From: CAWATZ01 sp963784995
Lineage (GTDB): Bacteria; Planctomycetota; Planctomycetia; Gemmatales; Gemmataceae
Reading direction: 5' to 3'
DNA length: 64,000 nt
Assembly (NCBI GenBank): GCA_963784995.1
Contig: CAWATZ010000004.1
Coordinates: forward strand, 744,001-808,000
The translations under genes were made by a program, and so were the position numbers. The notes below the pieces were generated by a model that was not told the DNA's origin, did not search any database, and worked only from the letters and a program-made list of their open reading frames with translations. Shown here piece by piece: positions 34,297-44,429 of this stretch. Position 1 is the stretch's first letter. The number at the start of each line of letters is the position of its first letter.

Positions 34297-37200
34297 ATGG
34301 CGACGTTGTCGGCCCCAGGCAAGGCGACCTCCGCGAGCAAGTCCGAAAGCTACGTCAGCGAGCAACTGACCCGTGCCGAGCGGCGCATCCGGCTGCTGGA
34401 CCTGACCACGGCGGGGTGCCTGTTCCTGGCCGGCACCCTGTTGTTCGCCGTGCTGATGGCCCTGTGCGATCAGCGCTGGCAATTCTCCGCTCCGGTTCGC
34501 CAGTTGGGCCTGCTGCTGTATCTGGCCGGGGCCGGCGCCTATCTCGGCCTGACGGTGGTCCGGCCGCTGCTGCGGCGGATCAATCCGTACTACGCCGCCC
34601 GCCAGGTGGAGCAAACGCTGCCCGGGGCCAAGAACAGCGTCATCAACTGGCTGGATCTGCACGAGCAGAAGCTGGCCCCGGCCATCCGCAATGCCCTCGG
34701 CGGCCGGGCCGCGAAGGATCTGGCCAGGGCGGACCTGGAAAAGGCTATCAGCGGCCAGCGGGCCCTGATCGCTGGCCTGGTCACCGCGACCCTGGGGGCC
34801 GTTTTCCTGTTCCTGTTCCTCGCCTTCGGGCCCTCGCAGTTCGGCGCGCTGATTTACCGCGCCTTCGCTCCCTTCGGCAGCAGCGATGGCGTGCCGAAGC
34901 GCACCCACCTGCGCGTCCTCCGTCCCGAGGGCGGCAACGCACGCATTCCCGAAGGGTTGGCCGTGACCATCTCGGTCCACGTCGATGGCCGGGTCCCCGA
35001 TCCAGGCAAGCCCGACGCGGTCAAGCTCCACTATCGGCACGATCCCAACCAGCCCTACCAGGTGCTGCCGCTGGCCCCGCAGGAACTGGCCCGGGAATGG
35101 GCCACGGTGCTGTCGGTGGCCGACGTGCGCGAGGGGTTCCTGTACAAGGTCACCGGCGGCGATGCGGAAACCGAGGAGTACAAGGTCACCATCGTCACCG
35201 CTCCGACTCCGACCGAGGTGACTGCCACCTACCACTATCGGCCCTACGTCGGCAAGGTGGACGAGATCCGCAGGGGTGATCGCAAGATCGAGGCGCTGCG
35301 CGGCACCGAGGTTACCCTGGACGTCCGCACCAACCGCTTCGTCAAGGCTGGCCAAATTCTCCTGGACAACAAGCCCAGCCAGCCCGTCAACGGCGAGATC
35401 CTGAAAAATGATCCGCACGCCTTCCAGGTCCGCTTTGTCGTGGAGGGGGATACTCTCTATCGGCTCAGCTTCCAGTCCAGCGAGGAGGAGTCGTACACCG
35501 ACAGCTTGAAGTCCCCCATCATCGCCCTGCCGGATCGCCCGCCCGAGGTCGAGATCACCAAGCCGGCCCAGGACATTCAGCTGCCGGCCAACGGGCTGCT
35601 CCAGGTCGAGGGCACTGCCAAGGACGACATCGGCGTCGGAAACCTGACCTTGCAGTTCCGTGCCGCCGGCGGGCCGCCCATGAGCGGCAAGGTCTACCGG
35701 GCCGACAAGGGCGGTCTGAAGCTGGCCACCGGCGGCTTTCCGCTCACGGTCGATTACAAGGACTCGCTGGAACTGGCGTCGGTCAAGACAGCCAAGGGCG
35801 ATGCGTACCCGCTCCAGCCGGGGATGGAGCTGGAGTACTGGCTGGAGGCGGCCGACGCCTGCGATTACCACAAGCCCAACGTCACCCAGAGCAAGCATTT
35901 CAAGGTGCGTATCGTCGCTCCGGAGAAGGACGACAAGAAGAAGCAGCAGGAACGCGAGCGGGCTCGCAAGGAGCAGGAGGAACACGACAAGAAGGAGCAG
36001 GAGAAACGCCAGCAGGAAGCGAAGGACCGCCAGAAGAAGGCCGAGGAGCAGCAGAGAAATCTTGAGAACCAAAAGCGGGGAATGGCCGAGCAGCCCCAGG
36101 ATGGTAACAAGGGCGATCAGCAACCCAACCAGGACAACCCGCAGAATCCCGAAGACCAGAAACGCGAGAAGGACACGCGCACGGAGGCTCAGAGGAACTC
36201 CAGAATGAACTGGAGAAACAGAACAAAAAGGCCCCGGAAGAGGATAAAGGGAAGGCCAAGAGCGAGAACCCATCGGCCGGTCAAAGCAAGGACGGCGGCA
36301 ACCAGAACCAGGGCGAAAACAAGGAGGGCAGCAAGGACGGTCAGCAGCAGCAAGCCGGCCAGAAGAAGGAAGGCGGCCAGAAAGGCCAGCAGGGAGCGTC
36401 CGGCAAGGACGGCGGCAAACCCGAGGGCAAGCCCGAGAACAAGGGCGAGGGCAAGGACGGCGGCGAGCAGGGGATGAATCAGCAAGGCGGTCAGTCGGCC
36501 GAGGCCAAGGACCAGGGCAAGCCAGGGCAGATGAGTCCGCAGGCCGGGCAGGCAGCCGCCGGCAAGAGCGACGACAAGGGCCAGGCCGGGAAGGAAGCTG
36601 GTCAGGAAAAGACCGCGGACGTGCAGGGCGGCAAGAACGCGGCCGACGGCAAGGAGGGCGGCAAGGACAGCGGCACGGGAGCGCAGCAAGCCCGTGGCGA
36701 GAACAAGGCTCTCTCTCCGGAACAGGCCGCCAGTGCGGGCAAGAATGAGGGCCGGGATGGGCCCAAGGGAGCGAAGGACTCGGGCGTGGCCAAGAGCGGC
36801 GAGCAGAAGGCCGGGGAGGCCGGGAAGCAAGGCGAGAGCAAAGACAGCGGCAAGAAGAGCGGCGATCCGAAGCTGGCCAGCGCCTCTGGCAAGGGCGATC
36901 CGGACCACAAGCCGCCCTCCGAGGCCGACCTGCACGACATCAAGCGGATCGCGAACATGCTCCGGAACCAGGATGCCCGCAAGCGCGAGTTGGGGGCGGA
37001 GGAGCTGGACAGGATAAAGGATCAGGCGCAGGATCCAAAGATGCAGGAACTCGCTCGGAAGGTGCTCGAGGAGCTGAAAAAAGATCCAAGGAACTCGCTG
37101 GCCTCGAACAAGCCGAGCGAGATGGACCCTGATCCCAAGAAGCGCCTTCCACCAGATCAGCCGCCCTGTCAGTGCAAGGGGGGAGCGGGAGCCCCGAAGG

Positions 37201-37829
37201 AAGGCACAAGCACGGCCAAGGGCAATTCTGGCATGGGGCAGAAGGGACAAGGCGAGTCCAAGGACGGCGGCAAGGAGAAAGGCCCGCCGGCGGAGCAAGG
37301 AAACAAGGGGCAAAACGGGGAGGAAGGCAAGGGCGAGACGGCCCAGGGGACGGGCAAGACGCGCGGAGCGCCTTCCCGGGCCGATTCGCTTCAGGGGCAG
37401 GGCGAAAAGACCGCCCAGGGGGACGGGCTGCTGGAGCAGTTGCTCCAGGACCGCGACCAGCCGCCGCTGAATAACAAAGCCGATGCACTCAGCCAGAAGG
37501 CGACCGAGGCCCAGCTCAAGTACTTCCAGGAGATGCTCGACAAGAAGGAGCTGGAGCGTCTGAAGATGACCGAGGAGGCCCGCGAGCAGTTCCTCAAGAA
37601 CTACGCCGAACTGGTCAAGCGCGATCAGGCCGCCGCGGCCGAGAAGCCGGAAACGCCTCCCGCGCCGCAGCAGGGCGGCACCATCGGCAGCTCGGTCGGC
37701 AAAGGCGGGCCGAGCGGCACTGCCTCGACCGGAGATACGGCCGGCCCCAACCGCGGCCAACCTCCGCCCGGCTACCGCGATGACTACGCCGAGTTCACCC
37801 GGATGCTGACCAGGCCTCCCAGGAAGTGA
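34297..37829 (+). CDS. Large membrane protein, DUF4175-like, with long low-complexity tail (one frameshift)
   Basis: The ATG at 34297 is set by AAGGAG 7 bp upstream; an ATG at 34246 lacks one. Two membrane helices (LDLTTAGCLFLAGTLLFAVLMAL and a second at LLLYLAGAGAYLGLTVV), a third (ALIAGLVTATLGAVFLFLFLAFG), then beta-rich Ig-like segments (TEVTATYHYRPYVGK, PPEVEITKPAQDIQLPANG). From about residue 545 the chain is Lys/Glu/Gln/Gly-rich coiled coil and repeats for over 500 residues. A missing base near 36190 (GCTCAGAGGAACTC) shifts the frame before ELQNELEKQNKK. Related proteins sit with MoxR and DUF58 genes in planctomycetes; the function is unknown. Confidence 0.72.
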
Positions 37830-37853
37830 ATCTCCTCTTTCACCCTGGGGTGA

Positions 37854-38002
37854 GTTCGCGCTCGACCCCTGCCGGCTTGCCCGGCAGGTGAAGGAGGTCA
37901 CTGGCTAGAACGGAAGGCAAAGAAAAAGGTTTCCTGCCGGCTCCCCTCTAGCTGGTGACCTCCTTCACCTGCCGGGCAAGCCGGCAGGGGTCGAGCGCGA
38001 AC
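37854..38002. repeat. Inverted repeat with 55-bp arms, family B copy 1
   Basis: Left arm 37854-37908 and right arm 37948-38002 match except for about two bases. The core CCCCTGCCGGCTTGCCCGGC with AGGTGAAGGAGGTCA recurs in the repeat at 61848-61983. It lies between two genes in the same direction, ending 22 bp before nadB. Confidence 0.93.
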
Positions 38003-38024
38003 CCACTTAGCCAGCGAGGCCCCC

Positions 38025-39632
38025 ATGGTATTCCCCAAGCGCTATCTGGTCCGCTTCGGTCCCAAGGAAACCACGCATCTCTTCACCGACGTCCTGATCA
38101 TCGGTGGCGGCATCGCGGGGTTGCGGGCGGCCCTGGAAGTCCCGGCCGATCTCCGGGTGCTGGTGGTCACCAAGGACAGGGTGCAGCTGAGCAACAGCAG
38201 CTGGGCCCAGGGAGGCATTGCTGCGGTGCGTTCGCCCGAGGACAGTTTCAGCAACCACGTCGAGGACACCCTGATCGCCGGTGCGGGCCTGTGCGACCGC
38301 GACATTGTCGAGACGGTGGTGCGTGAGGCCCCCCGACAGATCGACGACCTGATCCGCTTCGGGGCCCACTTCGACGCGGACCCGGGGATCGAGGGCGGCC
38401 ACAGCTTTCACCGGATCGTCCATGCGATGGGCGACGCCACCGGCTTCGAGGTGATGCGGGCCATTATCGCCGAGGTGCAGCAGAGACCCAACGTCACCAT
38501 CTGGGACCGCACCTTCACCATCGACCTGATGACCTTCGAGGGGAACTGTGTCGGGGCCCTGGTGGTCCGGCCGCGGCACGACAAGCTGCTGATCTGGTCC
38601 AAACAGACGGTCCTGGCCTCCGGCGGCACCGGCATGATTTACCGCGAGACCACCAATCCGCCGGTGGCGACCGGCGACGGCATGGCGGCCGCGTACCGGG
38701 CCGGGGCCCAGCTGCGCGACATGGAGCTGATGCAGTTCCATCCCACGGTGCTGTACGTGGCCGGGTCGTCGCGGCACCTGATCAGTGAGGCGGTACGCGG
38801 GGCCGGGGCCTACCTGGTGGACAGGGACGGCCGGCGCTTCATGCCGGAGGAAGACCCGCGTGCCGAACTGGCCACCCGCGACGTGGTCGCCCGCGCCATC
38901 GTTCGCACCATGGAGCGGACCCAGCATCCCAACGTCTACCTCGACCTGTCGCACGTCAAGGACATCGACGTTCGCAAGCACTTCCCCAGCATCGCCCGGT
39001 TCTGCCAGGAGTTCGGCCTGGACATCGCCACCGATCGCATCCCGGTCCGACCTGGGGCCCATTACATGGTGGGCGGCGTGACGACCGACTCGGAGGGCCG
39101 GACCACGCTGCCTGGACTGTGGGCCGCCGGCGAAGTGACCTCGACCGGATTGCACGGGGCCAACCGGCTGGCGTCAAATAGCCTGCTGGAGGGGCTGGTC
39201 TTCGGCACCTCCTGCGGCGTGGGAGCGGCCGAGGAGGCCCGGCGCTTGCCGGATCGGTTCCTGGTGCCGCCCATCCGCACCGACTTCGAGCCGGACAACA
39301 CCGGCCACCTGGACGTGGCCGACCTGACCAGCTCGCTGCGCAGCCTGATGGTTCGCCGCATGGGCATCACCCGCGATCGGCAGGGGCTGCTGGAGGCGGA
39401 AAAGACGGTGGCGTTCTGGTGCCGCTACGTCCTGCGGCGGGAGTTCTCGTCGCGGGCCGGCTGGGAGCTGCAAAACCTGCTGACGGTGGCCCGGCTGATG
39501 ATCTGGTCCGCCCAGCAGCGCACCGAGTCGCGCGGCGTCCATTACCGCTCGGACTATCCGGAACGCGACGACCGCGACTGGCTGCGCCACATGATCTGCC
39601 CGCCGACGCTGTCGGAGATCGCGAAGAAGTAA
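38025..39632 (+). CDS. nadB: L-aspartate oxidase
   Basis: FAD enzyme that oxidises L-aspartate to iminoaspartate, the first step of NAD synthesis. The FAD-binding motif is DVLIIGGGIAGLRAALE. Further family blocks are SSWAQGGIAA, EGGHSFHRIVHAMGDATG, ASGGTGMIYRETTNPPVATGDGMAAAYRAGA, LMQFHPTVLY, RPGAHYMVGGV and LWAAGEVTSTGLHGANRLASNSLLEGLVFG. At 535 residues it is normal length. Partner genes nadA and nadC are not in this window. Confidence 0.95.
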   Translation: MVFPKRYLVRFGPKETTHLFTDVLIIGGGIAGLRAALEVPADLRVLVVTKDRVQLSNSSWAQGGIAAVRSPEDSFSNHVEDTLIAGAGLCDRDIVETVVREAPRQIDDLIRFGAHFDADPGIEGGHSFHRIVHAMGDATGFEVMRAIIAEVQQRPNVTIWDRTFTIDLMTFEGNCVGALVVRPRHDKLLIWSKQTVLASGGTGMIYRETTNPPVATGDGMAAAYRAGAQLRDMELMQFHPTVLYVAGSSRHLISEAVRGAGAYLVDRDGRRFMPEEDPRAELATRDVVARAIVRTMERTQHPNVYLDLSHVKDIDVRKHFPSIARFCQEFGLDIATDRIPVRPGAHYMVGGVTTDSEGRTTLPGLWAAGEVTSTGLHGANRLASNSLLEGLVFGTSCGVGAAEEARRLPDRFLVPPIRTDFEPDNTGHLDVADLTSSLRSLMVRRMGITRDRQGLLEAEKTVAFWCRYVLRREFSSRAGWELQNLLTVARLMIWSAQQRTESRGVHYRSDYPERDDRDWLRHMICPPTLSEIAKK

Positions 39633-39650
39633 ACGGAGAAAGGCATTTCC

Positions 39651-42158
39651 ATGAGCCAGCTCAAAGGTAGGATTCTGCTGCTGGTGTTCGCACTCCTGTC
39701 CGCGGGGACGAGCCGGGGTGATCCGCCCGACGACCTCCCGGGGGAACCGCTCCCCGGCGGCGCTCTCGTCCGGATGGGGACGCTCCATTTGCGCCCGCGA
39801 AGTTCCTCCGTGGACAACGTCGCCGCCCTGTCGCCCGATCTCGACCGTCTCGCCTGGATTGGAACGGACTCCCGACTGCACCTGTGGGAGACCGCTCGCC
39901 CCAGGGAAGTCTGGCAGCGGCCCTATCCGGAAATGCCCGTCCCGGGGAGCAACTACACCTGTGAGGGGGTGGCGTTTTCGCCGGACGGCAAGACACTCGC
40001 CGGCACCGGCAAACGGCTCTGCCTGTGGGACAGTGCCACGGGCAAGGAACTGTGGCGCTCCCGTGTCTATCCATCCGGCTGCGGCTGGGCGACCTTCTCT
40101 CCCGACGGCAAACTCCTGGCCGTGTTCGCGCATGGCACCGGTGTGGTCAGTCTCTGGGACGTCGCCACGCGGAAGGAGCTGCAGGAGCTCGGCCGGCAGT
40201 CGATGCTGACGCGCGCCCTGGCCTTTTCCCCGGACGGCAAAGTCCTGGCCGTGGCCGGGACGGACCGACCCATCGAGGGCTGGGAGGCCGACACGGGCAA
40301 GCCGGTCTTCCGCTTTGGGGACAACAACACGCGCATCCAGAAGCTCGCCTTCAGCCCCGACGGCAAGCTCCTGGCCGCGCAGGGGTACTACGGCCGGCTG
40401 CATCTCTGGGACCTGGCGGCCGGCAAGGAGGTCCGCATCCGCGAAGGCACGGCCGACCTGACCTTCTCGCCCGATGGCCGGACTCTCGTCTGGAGCAGCT
40501 GGAGGGGCTACGACACATTCAAGACGACCCTGCACCTGGAAGAGACGGCGACGGGCAAGGAACTGGGCCGGCTCGAACTCCCTGGACCGGGTCTGGCGAC
40601 CCGGTTCTCCCGGGACGGCAAGCTCCTGGCCGTGGTGGGGCGCGGGGAGCTTCGGACGTGGGAAGTCGCCACGCGCAAGGAGATCGTCCACCACACCTTT
40701 GCCGGACACGTCTTCCGCGTTACCCGGCTGGCGTTTTCTCCGGACCGCAAGATGCTGGCTTCGGCGTCCTATCCCTGGGAGCCGGTTTGCCTCTGGGACG
40801 CGAGCACCGGCAAGCTGCGGCGACAGTTCCAGCCCGGAGGGGACGGCTCCGTCCACGCGATCGGGTTTGCCGCTGACGGCAAGCTCCTGGTCGTGGGCCG
40901 GCTGAAAGACAGCCTCGCTGTCTGGGACGCGGCCACCGGCAAGCAACTGCTGCGTCTGGGGGAGGTGCCGGAGAAGGCAGAGATCAACGTCGCCCTTTCG
41001 CCCGACGGGAAATGGCTGGCCTTGCAGAAGGGGCGTCTGGACACGTCCGGCAAGATTCAGCTCTGGGACGTGCCCGCGGGCAAGGAAGCGAATCAGCTCG
41101 GTGAGAAGAAACTGGGCTCGCTTGACCTGTTGGCTTTCTCTCCGGACAGCACGAGGCTGGCCGCAACCGGGGTGTTCACTCCGGAGCTGTTCGTCTGGGA
41201 CGTGCCCTCGGGTCTGGAGTTGAGCCGATTCAAGCCCCCGGCTCCGGGCGAAGGCTGGCACCTCCACTTCAATGGCCTGACGTTTTCCGGCGACAGCCGG
41301 CTCCTGGCCTCGCAGACGCTGATGGACCGGAAGATCCAGCTCTGGGGAGCGCTCCCCGGCCGGGAAGCCGCGGCGATTGAGTGCCGCCAGGAGGTCGGGA
41401 CGTTTCGCTTTTCCCCCGACGATCGGGTGCTGGCCGTCGCGGAAGGTAAGGTGATCGTGCTGTGGGAGCTGGCCACGGGCAAGGAGCGTTGCCGGCTGGC
41501 CGGCCACGTCCAGCCCGTCACCGCGCTCGCGTTCTCTTCGGACGGCAAGACGCTGGTTTCGGGCAGCGACGACACGACCATCCTGGTCTGGGACCTGACC
41601 GGGCGAAAGGCGGAAGGGAAACCCGGCATTGCCGCTCTGTCCCCGAAGGAGCGGGAGGCCCTCGGGGAGGATCTGGCGCGCGAGGCGCCGCGCGCATGTC
41701 GGGCGATGCAGACGTTGCTGGCCGGGCCCGCCGGGGACGCGGTCCCCTTCTTGACCGAGCGCCTGGAAGATCTCGACCGGATGAAGGGACGAATCGAGCA
41801 GATGATCCGAGACCTGGACGACGATGCGTTCGCTGTCCGGGAGAAGGCCTCGACCGACCTGGCCGGGCTGGGGAGCGTTGTCAAAGCGAGGTTGCTCCAG
41901 GTACTGAAAGACAAACCGAGCCCGGAAGTTCGCCGCCGCGTGACGGATCTGCTCATGAGCATGCCGACGAAAGCGAAAACGGGCCCATTTCCGCATGAGC
42001 TGGCGGCCATACGGGCGATTGAGGTGCTGGAGCGGCTCGGCACTCCGGAGGCCCGGCGGGTGCTGGAGAAGCTGGCACGAGGAGCGGCCGACGACATCCG
42101 GACGCGAGAGGCGAAGGCGTCGCTGAAGCGACTGGCTCGGCGAGCGAAGGGGAGCTGA
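39651..42158 (+). CDS. Secreted WD40-repeat protein
   Basis: A signal peptide (RILLLVFALLSAGTSRG) precedes about 12 WD40-like blades with a regular FSPDGKxLA...LWDxATGKE pattern, for example LAFSPDGKLLAAQGYYGRLHLWDLAAGKE. The last 190 residues (DLDDDAFAVREKASTDLAGLG, PEVRRRVTDLL, TPEARRVLEKLARG) are a helical HEAT-like module common behind WD40 repeats in Gemmataceae. Likely a periplasmic interaction scaffold. Its stop overlaps the next start as TGATG. Confidence 0.88.
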   Translation: MSQLKGRILLLVFALLSAGTSRGDPPDDLPGEPLPGGALVRMGTLHLRPRSSSVDNVAALSPDLDRLAWIGTDSRLHLWETARPREVWQRPYPEMPVPGSNYTCEGVAFSPDGKTLAGTGKRLCLWDSATGKELWRSRVYPSGCGWATFSPDGKLLAVFAHGTGVVSLWDVATRKELQELGRQSMLTRALAFSPDGKVLAVAGTDRPIEGWEADTGKPVFRFGDNNTRIQKLAFSPDGKLLAAQGYYGRLHLWDLAAGKEVRIREGTADLTFSPDGRTLVWSSWRGYDTFKTTLHLEETATGKELGRLELPGPGLATRFSRDGKLLAVVGRGELRTWEVATRKEIVHHTFAGHVFRVTRLAFSPDRKMLASASYPWEPVCLWDASTGKLRRQFQPGGDGSVHAIGFAADGKLLVVGRLKDSLAVWDAATGKQLLRLGEVPEKAEINVALSPDGKWLALQKGRLDTSGKIQLWDVPAGKEANQLGEKKLGSLDLLAFSPDSTRLAATGVFTPELFVWDVPSGLELSRFKPPAPGEGWHLHFNGLTFSGDSRLLASQTLMDRKIQLWGALPGREAAAIECRQEVGTFRFSPDDRVLAVAEGKVIVLWELATGKERCRLAGHVQPVTALAFSSDGKTLVSGSDDTTILVWDLTGRKAEGKPGIAALSPKEREALGEDLAREAPRACRAMQTLLAGPAGDAVPFLTERLEDLDRMKGRIEQMIRDLDDDAFAVREKASTDLAGLGSVVKARLLQVLKDKPSPEVRRRVTDLLMSMPTKAKTGPFPHELAAIRAIEVLERLGTPEARRVLEKLARGAADDIRTREAKASLKRLARRAKGS

Positions 42159-43006
42159 TGGGGATGGACCGGCTGGCAAGCGACTGGCTCCCGGCAGACA
42201 CGTCCCGGGACGCTTATCACGTCCAGGTTGCGGTGCTGCGCCGTCTTCCCGGATCGAGACGTCTGGAGATGGCGCTGCAATTGAGCGACTCGGTCCGGGA
42301 GCTGACTGCCTGTGGGATTCGCGACCGGCACCGCGAGTATACCGACAATCAAGTTCGCCAGACCGTGGTTCGGTTGAGTCTGGGCAAGGAACTGTTCGGG
42401 CTGATCGCTGCTCGTCTGAAGGCGTCACCCATGACACAGGAAGAGTTTCTGATCCGGGTTGTGGAGATGCTGGAAGCGGCCGGCATCCCTTTCATGCTGG
42501 CTGGCTCCCACAGCAGCAGTTACTACGGGCAGCCCAGATCCACCCAGGACGTGGACGTGGTGATTGATCCGACTCCTGAGCAACTTGACCAGTTCCTGAA
42601 GTTGCTCGGTGAGGATTATTACGTCAGCCCGGAAGCGGCTCGTGAAGCGCTGACTCACCGAACAATGTTCAACGTCATCGACTTCGAGGGCGGTTGGAAG
42701 GCCGACCTGATCCTCCGCAAGGATCGCCCTTTCAGCATCGAGGAGTTTCGCCGCCGGCAGCCAGTGACCCTTCACGGACACGTGATCCCGATTGCGACCC
42801 CGGAGGACGTAATCCTGAGCAAGCTGGAGTGGGACCGGCTCACTCCGTCGGAGCAGCAACGGCGAGACGCCCTCCACGTCGCTGCCGTGCAGAGTTCCCG
42901 GCTGGATCGATTCTATCTGCGACAGTGGGCGGCCGTGCTGGGAGTTGCGGATTCGCTGGACGAGCTGTTCCGGCAAATGGAAGGTGGCAGGACGGAGGAG
43001 AATTGA
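42158..43006 (+). CDS. Two-part protein: small conserved domain plus nucleotidyltransferase
   Basis: Residues 1-88 (YHVQVAVLRRLPGSRRLEMALQLSDSVRELTACGIRDRHREYTD) look like a small stand-alone family. Residues 92-282 are a nucleotidyltransferase of the AbiEii/MNT type: FMLAGSHSSSYYGQPRSTQDVDVVID holds the GS and DxD-type active site. An internal ATG at 42431 stands exactly at the junction, so this may be a real fusion or two genes in one frame. The role is not known; relatives can be antitoxin-like or tRNA-modifying. Confidence 0.7.
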   Translation: MGMDRLASDWLPADTSRDAYHVQVAVLRRLPGSRRLEMALQLSDSVRELTACGIRDRHREYTDNQVRQTVVRLSLGKELFGLIAARLKASPMTQEEFLIRVVEMLEAAGIPFMLAGSHSSSYYGQPRSTQDVDVVIDPTPEQLDQFLKLLGEDYYVSPEAAREALTHRTMFNVIDFEGGWKADLILRKDRPFSIEEFRRRQPVTLHGHVIPIATPEDVILSKLEWDRLTPSEQQRRDALHVAAVQSSRLDRFYLRQWAAVLGVADSLDELFRQMEGGRTEEN

Positions 43007-43048
43007 CGTGGAAACCAAAGCCAGGCCGCGGAATGAAGGAGATGAGCC

Positions 43049-43441
43049 ATGCGTGAAGCCTTCGAGAAGAGCCTCTCCGAGAACTGCTGCGACTGGACCA
43101 CCCGGCGGATCTTCGCGGACTGGCTGGACGAGAACGATCAGCCGGACCTGGCCTTTGCTCAACGCTGGATGGCACGCCACCAGCAGGCGCCGGCCTATCG
43201 CGTTCCGTACGCAGGTCCAAAGGTGACCAAACCCTGGGCGTGGTATCCACCGGATTTTCCTGCCGAGATCAGGGCGCCTCGGCATGCACGCCTACCTTTT
43301 CCTTTGTTCGTGGCCATCACCCAGTCGCAGTTCCCGACCAACCACCTGTTCTACCGCACCCGGTTGCAGGCCGAGCAGGACCTGGCACGTGGCCTCCGGG
43401 CCTTGCAGACAATGCTGCAAATCGATGAGGCGAAGCGCTGA
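43049..43441 (+). CDS. TIGR02996 domain protein
   Basis: MREAFEKSLSENCCDWTTRRIFADWLDENDQPDLA is the N-terminal TIGR02996 domain, a planctomycete-specific 'repeat-companion' motif with the conserved RRIFADWLDE block. The rest (130 residues in all) has no domain I recognise. Its stop TGA overlaps the proposed CTG start of the next gene. Function unknown. Confidence 0.85.
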   Translation: MREAFEKSLSENCCDWTTRRIFADWLDENDQPDLAFAQRWMARHQQAPAYRVPYAGPKVTKPWAWYPPDFPAEIRAPRHARLPFPLFVAITQSQFPTNHLFYRTRLQAEQDLARGLRALQTMLQIDEAKR

Positions 43442-44155
43442 CGGAACTGGAATGGCACAACTGCACTGATCCGCAGCCGATGCTGGGGTTTCTCCAGGAC
43501 AAGACTAGCGACAGGAAGTTGCGGCTGTTTGCAGTAGCGTGCGGCCGACGATTATGGCATCTTCTCGCGAGCAAACGCAGTCAGAGGGCTATCGAAGTCG
43601 GAGAGTCGTATGCCGACGGTTTGGTCGCTCGATCGGCGCTGGTGGCTGCCAGCAGAGCGGCGGCAAGTGCGGGCATGAATGCCCAGCAGTACGCCGCAAA
43701 TCATGATGATAACTCACTAATCTGGCCGAGCCGCGCGTCACCTGCCTGGGCAGCCAGAGCCGCCTCCCTCTCGAGAGCGTGGAGTGCTGCTGCTGAAGGT
43801 AGTCTTTATGCAATGAGAGCAAGCGAGCCGGTAGGGCCAGAGGAGCAGTGCCAACTGCTCTGTGACATCGTCGGTAACCCTTTCCGCCCCCTGACGATCG
43901 ATCCCTCCTGGCTCACCCCAACCGTACGGGCCTTGGCCGTTGCCGCCTACGAGAATCGCGACCTCCCAGCCGGCACGTTGCAGCACGATCACCTTGCCGT
44001 TCTGGCTGATGCCCTCGAGGATGCCGGTTGCACCAGCCCGGCTGTCCTTGTCCATTTCCGCAGCCCTGGGCCCCACGTTCGGGGTTGCCACGTTCTGGAC
44101 CTGATCCTCAACAAGGATCGCCCGTGTCGCAACAAGGAGGTGCGCCGCCGATAAC
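43438..44155 (+). CDS. Hypothetical protein of a Gemmataceae TIGR02996-linked family
   Basis: It reads DKTSDRKLRLFAVACGRRLWHLL, AIEVGESYADGL, LLCDIVGNPFRPLTIDPSWL, ADALEDAGCTS, PGPHVRGCHVLDLILNKD. Relatives begin MTEAEWxxCTDP; here the matching TELEWHNCTDPQPMLGFLQ is open from a CTG at 43438, while the first ATG is 14 codons later at 43480. So a CTG start, or a mutated ATG, is likely. The start overlaps the preceding stop, as in coupled arrays. The 3' 188 bp are duplicated at 47261-47446. Function unknown. Confidence 0.7.
43965..44152 (+). repeat. 188-bp segment duplicated at 47261-47446
   Basis: It codes for the end of the preceding protein (ADALEDAGC...RGCHVLDLIL). The two copies are nearly the same over this length, with point differences and small gaps. 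They flank the insertion sequence and HEPN pair. Confidence 0.9.
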
Positions 44156-44429
44156 GGGCGACCCTTCACGGGAACAAACATGGATTGCCGTGATTGGTCT
44201 TACACCCAGGCGGCGCTGGGAATTCGCCGTTATCCTGACTCTTCAGGGCTGCGGAGTGAGGAAATCTTCGCACCTTTGAAACGGCGTAAGTGATTGCGGC
44301 GTCAGAGTTCGCAATGCGAGCTTGTCCGCCCTCTGGGATTTTTTTCTTCGCACCCTTGTTTTTCGGGCCGTTTCGGGTAAGGAATACTCCGCATCAAGTG
44401 CGTGACGCAACCCCTTGCGGGAGCAAGCC

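Noticed and set aside
34108..36273. 721-codon minus-strand frame with many Leu/Val
   Set aside because: The hydrophobic runs mirror Lys/Glu/Gln codons of the plus-strand coiled coil; no start signal or family match.
39174..42437. 1087-codon open frame on the minus strand opposite nadB and the WD40 gene
   Set aside because: It is a GC-driven shadow: no domain pattern, Arg/Pro/Gln-rich, and it covers two strongly supported plus-strand genes.
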